Positions 31,549 through 36,929 of a stretch of 36,929 nucleotides of DNA are shown piece by piece (positions within the stretch are counted from its first letter, which is position 1; each line of letters begins with the position of its first letter). Both the position numbers and the translations under genes were made by a program. Under the pieces are notes generated by a model. That model saw only the letters and a program-made list of their open reading frames with translations. It did not search any database and was not told the DNA's origin. Source of the DNA: Pandoraea sp. ASV26. GTDB taxonomy: Bacteria; Pseudomonadota; Gammaproteobacteria; Burkholderiales; Burkholderiaceae. Location: assembly GCF_016428915.1 (NCBI RefSeq), contig NZ_JAELTP010000059.1, positions 1 through 36,929 on the forward strand, written 5' to 3'.

Positions 31549-31764
31549 CGCAAAACTCCGTCGATCAAACAGCGCATGGTAGGCGACCTATGGCAACCCC
31601 CGCCTACCGGCTTACATTGCTTTACAAATCATTACAGCACACAGCCCGGCGTCCTCTTACTCTCAAAGCGTAGCCGCAAGTCCGTGACACATTCGGGCAT
31701 GAGCCGATCCGGCTGGCAAGACATGTGCAGCGCGCGGCAGTTCAACCGACAAGGAGGTGGCATC

Positions 31765-32091
31765 ATGCGTCACACCCGACTTGTCCGGATGATGGGTGTC
31801 GTCATGCTGGCCGGTGTCGCCTTGGGCGCATCGGCCCGACCGTTGTCGGACGGCCGATTTTTCGAGGGCTGGTTCGCGCAAACGGCCGACCGGCCGGACG
31901 CCCGCGGCGATAACCATGGCGGCGCGCGGCCCGGACCGTCACGCCCGCCACAGCCGCCGGAAGTGCGGCCGCAGGGCGACTTGCGCGGCGATATCTATAA
32001 CCATATCCGCGAACAACGGCAATCGCCGTGGGCACCGCCCTCGCCCGCTGCTGACCCGCGACAACGCCAACGGGATCGCAACGGGCGCTGA
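31765..32091 (+). CDS. Small exported Pro/Arg-rich protein, unknown function
   Basis: 108 residues from the ATG at 31765, set by a perfect AAGGAGG seven bases upstream; the frame is open for 190 bases before it without support. A signal peptide (MMGVVMLAGVALGASARP) is followed by DGRFFEGWFAQTADRPD, then a Pro/Arg/Gln/Gly-rich disordered tail with QGDLRGDIYNHIREQRQ. The mature protein is short, basic and probably periplasmic. I do not recognise a family. It is divergent from the DUF2939 gene and convergent with zapE. Confidence 0.72.
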   Translation: MRHTRLVRMMGVVMLAGVALGASARPLSDGRFFEGWFAQTADRPDARGDNHGGARPGPSRPPQPPEVRPQGDLRGDIYNHIREQRQSPWAPPSPAADPRQRQRDRNGR

Positions 32092-32100
32092 GCCTCTGGC

Positions 32101-32127
32101 AGGCGTCACCTTAGATCCATGACGCCT
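32101..32127. terminator. Hairpin between convergent genes
   Basis: A perfect 8-bp stem AGGCGTCA/TGACGCCT with an 11-base loop, located 9 bases after the plus-strand stop and 19 bases after the zapE stop. There is no T-run, so the terminator assignment is tentative. Confidence 0.4.
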
Positions 32128-32146
32128 CGTTGATCGCAAGGCTGGC

Positions 32147-33244
32147 TCAGGTGAGCGACGTGTCCACCACGCGACGCGGCGCTTCGAGATACTCGCGCGA
32201 CTGCATCTCCACGAGACGCGACACCGTGCGCGTAAATTCATTAGCCAGCGTGCCTTCGGTGTACAACTCCTCGGGCGCCACTTGCGCCGACATCAGCAGC
32301 TTGACCTTGTGATCGTAGAAGACGTCGACCAGCCACGTGAAGCGACGCGCTTCCGAGGCCATGCGCGGCGTCATTTTCGGCACATCCGAGAGCACCACGG
32401 TGTGGAAACGATTGGCCAGTTCGAGATAGTCGTTCTGCGAGCGCGGGCCGCCACACAGCGTGTGGAAGTCGAACCACACCACGCCGCCGGCGCGGCGCAG
32501 CGCTTTGAGCTCACGCTGCTCGATATGCAGCAACGGACTCTCGTCGGGCACTCCGGCGATCTCGGCAAACGCCGCGCGCAGTGCGCGGTTCGCCTCGTTC
32601 CCGAGGGGATGGTGATACACCTGCACCTGCGCCATCGTGCGGCGGCGATAGTCGATCCCTGCGTCGACGTTGAGCACGTCGAGCTTCTCTTCGAGCAGAC
32701 GGATCGCGGGCAGCACACGGTCACGATGCAAGCCGTCCGGGTACAGCGTGTCGGGACGGTAGTTCGACGTCATCACGAACTGCACGCCGTTCTTGAACAA
32801 CTCGGAGAGCAGGCGGTGCAGGATCATGGCGTCGGCCACATCCGAGACGTGGAATTCGTCGAAGCAGATCAGGCGGTACCGCTTGGCGATGCGCTTGGCC
32901 AGTTCGTCCAGCGGATCGGGCAGCCCCTTGAGCGCTTGCAGTTGATGATGCACCTCGCGCATGAACTCGTGGAAGTGCAGACGCGTTTTACGCTGCAACG
33001 GCACCACCGAGTAGAAGCTGTCCATCAGAAAGCTCTTGCCGCGCCCTACGCCGCCCCATAGGTACACCCCCTTGGGCAGATCGGGATGCACGAGCCACTT
33101 CTTGAGGGTGCTCGAGCGCTTGGCCTTGTAGGCCGCCCATTCGTCGTAGCACTGCTGCAAACGGTCGACGGCGCGCTCCTGCGCCTCATCGGGCTTGTAG
33201 CCGCGCGCGGCCAGTTCTTGTTGGTAGTATTCGCGAACGTTCAT
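32147..33244 (-). CDS. zapE: Cell division protein ZapE (AFG1-like ATPase)
   Basis: 365 residues. P-loop ATPase of the AFG1/ZapE family with Walker A GGVGRGKS (64-71), Walker B RLICFDEF (about 124-131), the sensor-1 region QFVMTSNYRPDTLYPDGLHR and C-terminal RRFTWLVDVFYDHKVKLLMS. ZapE interacts with FtsZ and destabilises Z-ring polymers late in division or under stress. The gene follows lpdA with a terminator in between, the usual order behind the 2-oxoglutarate dehydrogenase genes in this family. No strong Shine-Dalgarno precedes the 33244 ATG, but the N-terminus MNVREYYQQELAARGY fits family members. Confidence 0.95.
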   Translation of the reverse strand: MNVREYYQQELAARGYKPDEAQERAVDRLQQCYDEWAAYKAKRSSTLKKWLVHPDLPKGVYLWGGVGRGKSFLMDSFYSVVPLQRKTRLHFHEFMREVHHQLQALKGLPDPLDELAKRIAKRYRLICFDEFHVSDVADAMILHRLLSELFKNGVQFVMTSNYRPDTLYPDGLHRDRVLPAIRLLEEKLDVLNVDAGIDYRRRTMAQVQVYHHPLGNEANRALRAAFAEIAGVPDESPLLHIEQRELKALRRAGGVVWFDFHTLCGGPRSQNDYLELANRFHTVVLSDVPKMTPRMASEARRFTWLVDVFYDHKVKLLMSAQVAPEELYTEGTLANEFTRTVSRLVEMQSREYLEAPRRVVDTSLT

Positions 33245-33282
33245 GCGGTGCGGCGACGGGCCGGGGGGCAGAGGGAATCGGG

Positions 33283-33314
33283 AAAAAACAAAGGCGAGTT
33301 GCCTCGCCTTTGTT
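33283..33314 (-). terminator. Rho-independent terminator downstream of lpdA
   Basis: On the minus strand AACAAAGGCGAG/CTCGCCTTTGTT with a 4-base loop runs into TTTTTT. It ends the 2-oxoglutarate dehydrogenase operon before zapE. Confidence 0.88.
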
Positions 33315-33358
33315 CATACTCGTCATGCGTCAATCAGCTTGAATCAGCATCAAGCGAC

Positions 33359-34789
33359 TTACATGTTCAGCGCGCGCTTCTCGACGGCGAGGGCAGCTTC
33401 ACGCATCACTTCCGACAGCGACGGGTGCGGATGGCAGATGCGGCCGATGTCTTCCGACGCCGCCTTGAACTCCATCGCCACCACGGCTTCGGCGATCAGG
33501 TCCGACGCGTTCAGGCCAACCACGTGCACGCCAAGAATTTCGTCGGTCTTGGCATCGGCCAGCACCTTCACGAAACCTTCCGGTGCGCCCATGCCCAGTG
33601 CACGGCCGTTGGCCGCGAACGGGAACTGACCCGGCTTGAATTCACGGCCTTCGGCCTTCAACTGTTGCTCGGTCTTGCCGACCCAGGCGATTTCCGGCGA
33701 GGTGTAGATCACCCACGGAATGCAGTTGTAGTCGATGTGCGGCTTCTGGCCGGCGATGACTTCGGCAACCAGCACGCCTTCGTCTTCCGCCTTGTGCGCG
33801 AGCATCGGGCCACGCACCACGTCACCGATCGCGAACACGTTCGGCAGCTTGGTACGGCAGTGGTCGTCCACCGGAATGAAGCCACGCTCGTCGGTCGCCA
33901 GACCGATGTTGCCCAGGCCCAGATTGTCGGTGTTCGGCACGCGGCCGACCGACACGATCAGACGATCGACTTCCAGCGTCTTGGCGTTGCCGTCCTTGTC
34001 CGTGTAGTTCACGGTGACGCTGTCCTTGCCGGTCGTGACTTCGCCGACCTTCACGCCGACGTTGATGTCCAGACCCTGCTTCTTGAACTGCTTGGCGGCT
34101 TCCTTGGCCACGCCGGCATCGGCGGCAGCCAGGAATTCCGGCATGGCTTCGAGCACGGTGACTTCGGCACCCAGACGGCGCCACACCGAACCCAGTTCCA
34201 GACCGATCACGCCCGCGCCGATCACGCCCAGCTTCTTCGGCACGGTGTCGAACGAGAGCGCACCTTCGTTATCCGAGATGAGCTTGTTGTCGACCGGCAT
34301 GCCCGGCAGGTGACGCGCCTTCGAACCCGTGGCGATGATGATGTTCTTGGCAGTGACCGACTCGGTCGCTTCGCCCGTCACATCGATCTGATAGCCGCTG
34401 TCGTTCTTGGCAATGATCGTGCCGTGACCCTTGAGCCACGTAATCTTGTTCTTCTTGAACAGGTACTCGATACCGCCCGTCATCTTGTCGACGATGCCTT
34501 GCTTGCGCTTGAGCATCTGCGCGACGTCGAGCTTGACGTCCGACGTGGTGATACCGTGGTCGGCCAGATGATGACCGACCTTCTCGAACTCTTCCGACGA
34601 CGCCAGCAGCGCCTTCGACGGAATGCAACCGACGTTCAGGCAGGTACCGCCGAGCACCATCTTGCCGGCCGGGTTGGTCCACTTCTCAACGCAAGCGACC
34701 GAGAAACCCAGTTGAGCGGCGCGGATCGCGGCGATATAACCACCGGGGCCGGCGCCGATAACGACTACATCAAATTCTTTATTTGCCAT
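33359..34789 (-). CDS. lpdA: Dihydrolipoyl dehydrogenase (E3)
   Basis: 476 residues from the ATG at 34789 ([20 protein letters not shown]). FAD-binding GxGxxG at 12-17, redox-active disulfide [13 protein letters not shown] (Cys50, Cys55), NAD-binding [20 protein letters not shown], the second FAD motif [20 protein letters not shown], and the C-terminal catalytic [10 protein letters not shown]. It reoxidises the dihydrolipoyl groups of OdhB with NAD+ in the 2-oxoglutarate dehydrogenase complex of the TCA cycle. It is third in odhA-odhB-lpdA, 103 bases after odhB, and followed by a strong terminator. In-frame codons upstream of 34789 are not conserved-looking. Confidence 0.97.
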   Translation of the reverse strand: MANKEFDVVVIGAGPGGYIAAIRAAQLGFSVACVEKWTNPAGKMVLGGTCLNVGCIPSKALLASSEEFEKVGHHLADHGITTSDVKLDVAQMLKRKQGIVDKMTGGIEYLFKKNKITWLKGHGTIIAKNDSGYQIDVTGEATESVTAKNIIIATGSKARHLPGMPVDNKLISDNEGALSFDTVPKKLGVIGAGVIGLELGSVWRRLGAEVTVLEAMPEFLAAADAGVAKEAAKQFKKQGLDINVGVKVGEVTTGKDSVTVNYTDKDGNAKTLEVDRLIVSVGRVPNTDNLGLGNIGLATDERGFIPVDDHCRTKLPNVFAIGDVVRGPMLAHKAEDEGVLVAEVIAGQKPHIDYNCIPWVIYTSPEIAWVGKTEQQLKAEGREFKPGQFPFAANGRALGMGAPEGFVKVLADAKTDEILGVHVVGLNASDLIAEAVVAMEFKAASEDIGRICHPHPSLSEVMREAALAVEKRALNM

Positions 34790-34892
34790 TTTGAGACTCA
34801 GTGAAGGTTGACGGCAGGGCGAGGCGCGGTGCGCCGGCCACATAGCGCCTATCGCGCATGGCCGGGCAACACCGCGCAGTGCGCGCTAACGC

Positions 34893-36158
34893 TTACAGGT
34901 CGAGCAGCAGGCGAGCCGGATCTTCCAGCGCTTCCTTCATCGCGACAAGGCTCAGCACCGCTTCGCGGCCGTCGATGATGCGGTGGTCGTAGCTCATGGC
35001 GAGGTAGTTCATCGGGCGGATGACGATCTCGCCGTTTTCCACGACCGCGCGGTCCTTCGTGGCGTGCACGCCCAGAATGGCCGATTGGGGCGGGTTGATG
35101 ATCGGGGTCGACAGCATCGAGCCGAACACACCGCCGTTCGAGATCGAGAACGTACCACCCGTCATTTCTTCGATCGACAGCTTGCCGTCGGCAGCCTTCT
35201 TGCCGTACTCGGCGATCTTCTTCTCGATGTCGGCCAGGCTCATCTGGTCGGCATTGCGCAGGATCGGCACCACCAGACCACGCGGCGAGCCGACAGCGAT
35301 ACCGATGTCGAAGTAGCCGTGGTAGACGATGTCGTTACCGTCGATCGAGGCGTTCACGGCCGGGTACTTCTTGAGCGCGTGAACAGCCGCCTTCACGAAG
35401 AACGACATGAAACCCAGCTTCACGCCGTGTTCCTTCTCGAACTTGTCCTTGTACTTGTTGCGCAGATCCATCACCGGCTTCATGTTGACCTCGTTGAACG
35501 TGGTCAGAATGGCGTTGGTCTGTTGCGATTGCAGCAGGCGCTCGGCGATACGGGCGCGCAGACGCGACATCGGCACGCGCTGTTCCGGACGGCCTTCGAG
35601 CGACGTGTCACGGCCCACCGAAGCGGCAACCGACGGCAGCGCGGCACGTTGTGCCGGTGCGGGGATCGACGAAGCGGCAGCAGCCGGCTTGGCGCCAGCG
35701 GCCAGCGCGTCACCCTTGGTCACGCGACCGTCACGGCCCGAGCCAGCGACGTCGGTCGCCGACAGGTTCTTCTCGGCCAGCACCTTGGCAGCGGCCGGGC
35801 TGGCGATACCACCCGAAGCACCACCGGCTGCGGGCGCAGCGGCCGGGGCAGCAGCGGCCGCCGGGGCAGCGGCTTCCGCCGGCTTGGCAGCGACCGGAGC
35901 GGCCGCGCCTGCCTTGGCTTCGGTGTCGATCTTGGCGATGATTTGTTCCGACGTCACGGTGTCGCCGGCACCGGCGCTCACTTCGACGATCACGCCAGCG
36001 GCGGGCGCCGGCACTTCGAGCACGACCTTGTCGGTCTCGACTTCGATCACGGTTTCATCTTGGGCGATGGCTTCGCCGACCTTCTTCTTCCAGTCGAGCA
36101 GCGTGCCTTCGGAAACCGATTCGGAAAACTGGGGGACTTTAACTTCAACAATGGCCAT
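34893..36158 (-). CDS. odhB: 2-oxoglutarate dehydrogenase E2, dihydrolipoyl succinyltransferase
   Basis: 421 residues from the ATG at 36158 ([20 protein letters not shown]); upstream in-frame codons to 36188 are not part of the family. One lipoyl domain with the modified Lys44 in [10 protein letters not shown], an Ala/Pro/Glu-rich hinge (about 90-120), a peripheral-subunit-binding domain (about 126-160, [18 protein letters not shown]) and the catalytic acyltransferase domain ending in [13 protein letters not shown] with the active-site His. It transfers the succinyl group to CoA and forms the core of the complex. It lies 89 bases after odhA. Confidence 0.97.
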   Translation of the reverse strand: MAIVEVKVPQFSESVSEGTLLDWKKKVGEAIAQDETVIEVETDKVVLEVPAPAAGVIVEVSAGAGDTVTSEQIIAKIDTEAKAGAAAPVAAKPAEAAAPAAAAAPAAAPAAGGASGGIASPAAAKVLAEKNLSATDVAGSGRDGRVTKGDALAAGAKPAAAASSIPAPAQRAALPSVAASVGRDTSLEGRPEQRVPMSRLRARIAERLLQSQQTNAILTTFNEVNMKPVMDLRNKYKDKFEKEHGVKLGFMSFFVKAAVHALKKYPAVNASIDGNDIVYHGYFDIGIAVGSPRGLVVPILRNADQMSLADIEKKIAEYGKKAADGKLSIEEMTGGTFSISNGGVFGSMLSTPIINPPQSAILGVHATKDRAVVENGEIVIRPMNYLAMSYDHRIIDGREAVLSLVAMKEALEDPARLLLDL

Positions 36159-36247
36159 TTCTGGATCCTGGATTCGATAAACGTTCAATTCGGAAATACG
36201 GCAGCGGCCGTCCCTGGAGGAGGACGACCGCTGTAAGACCTAACCGG

Positions 36248-36929
36248 TTACTGCACCACGGTCGCGCCCTTGAGGCGACCGAAAGCCGTATCGAGCAACT
36301 GCTTGAGCTGTTCGTAGTGCTTGGCGTAGTAGCCCACGGCAGGCGAGGCCGAGGCCGCGCGACCTGCGTAAGCCAGCTTCTGACCGGCGCTCATGCTTTC
36401 GATCAGGTGGTGTTCGATGTAGAACCACGGACCCTGGTTTTGCGGCTCGTCCTGGGCCCACACCACTTCGGCGAGGTTTTCGTACTTCTTCAACTCGTTC
36501 TCGAACGCCTTGTGCGGGAACGGATAGAGCTGTTCCACGCGGATGATCGCAACGTCGTTGAGCTTCTCTTCGCGACGGCGGGCGATCAGATCGTAGTACA
36601 GGCGGCCCGAGCAGGCGACAACGCGCTTGACCTTCTTGGCGTCGATCGATGCATCGGTTTCGCCGATGATCGTCTGGAAGCCGCCCTTGGCGAGTTCCGA
36701 CAGATCGCTCACGGCTTCCTTGTGACGCAGCAGCGACTTCGGCGTGAACACGATCAGCGGCTTACGCAGCTGGCGGATCATCTGACGACGCAGCAGGTGG
36801 AAGATCTGAGCCGGCGTGGTCGGCTGGACCACTTGCATGTTCGTGTCGGCGCACAGTTGCAGGTAGCGCTCGATACGTGCCGACGAGTGCTCCGGACCCT
36901 GGCCTTCATAGCCGTGCGGCAGCAGCATC
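36248..36929 (-). CDS. odhA: 2-oxoglutarate dehydrogenase E1 (C-terminal part, cut by window edge)
   Basis: The last 226 residues of the thiamine-diphosphate-dependent E1 subunit; the gene continues beyond the window, so the leading Met is internal. Recognisable parts are LLPHGYEGQGPEHSSARIER, QLCADTNMQVVQPTTPAQIF, LLRRQMIRQLRKPLIVFTPK, SLLRHKEAVSDLSEL and the C-terminal VVWAQDEPQNQGPWFYIEHH and RAASASPAVGYYAKHYEQ, all typical of SucA/OdhA. It decarboxylates 2-oxoglutarate and succinylates the E2 lipoyl arm. It is first in the odhA-odhB-lpdA operon. Confidence 0.96.
   Translation of the reverse strand, partial: MLLPHGYEGQGPEHSSARIERYLQLCADTNMQVVQPTTPAQIFHLLRRQMIRQLRKPLIVFTPKSLLRHKEAVSDLSELAKGGFQTIIGETDASIDAKKVKRVVACSGRLYYDLIARRREEKLNDVAIIRVEQLYPFPHKAFENELKKYENLAEVVWAQDEPQNQGPWFYIEHHLIESMSAGQKLAYAGRAASASPAVGYYAKHYEQLKQLLDTAFGRLKGATVVQ

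Overview
The window is about 37 kb of GC-rich chromosome from a beta-proteobacterium of the family Burkholderiaceae. Pandoraea or a close relative fits best. The indicators are the gene order odhA-odhB-lpdA-zapE, the lineage-typical DUF2968, DUF2939 and DUF3613 proteins, a Burkholderia-type tad locus and the codon bias. This placement is an inference from protein character; no 16S or other marker is present.

Left part (1-8044) is mostly housekeeping: the 5' half of a DinG/YoaA-type helicase (cut by the window edge), a YdcH-like small protein, an exported coiled-coil protein, tex, the potassium transporter kup, and an exported DUF2968 protein. Intrinsic terminators separate tex, kup and the DUF2968 gene.

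The centre (8045-22623, all minus strand) is a tad/Flp type IVc pilus locus. In transcription order: two flp pilin genes, prepilin peptidase (cpaA/tadV), tadE, cpaB/rcpC, the secretin cpaC/rcpA, cpaE/tadZ, the ATPase tadA/cpaF, tadB, tadC, a TadD-like TPR lipoprotein, a DUF3613 protein, a TadG-like protein, and finally a sigma-54 activator with a degenerate N-terminal domain. From cpaE to tadG the genes overlap or are closely spaced. No rcpB/cpaD or tadF homologue is seen.

The most interesting part follows (22624-29713). A roughly 1 kb, comparatively AT-rich intergenic region separates the minus-strand pilus locus from a plus-strand five-gene cluster. It carries a textbook -24/-12 sigma-54 promoter (TGGCAC-N5-TTGC) 43 bp before the first start codon, and a cluster of overlapping CGTTAC/GTAACG palindromes about 200 bp further upstream that look like activator sites. 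The cluster encodes a small unknown protein, three paralogous Gly/Thr/Val/Leu-rich repeat lipoproteins (one with seven 81-bp tandem repeats), and a MarR-type regulator with a long N-terminal extension between the second and third lipoprotein genes. The working hypothesis is a sigma-54-controlled surface lipoprotein system co-regulated with the adjacent Flp pilus, with the activator at 8045-9442 as the obvious candidate regulator.

Right part (29714-36929): two DUF2147 paralogues behind a DUF2939 gene, a small exported proline-rich protein, zapE, and the 2-oxoglutarate dehydrogenase genes lpdA, odhB and the 3' end of odhA. No rRNA, tRNA, IS element, CRISPR array or prophage gene was recognised.
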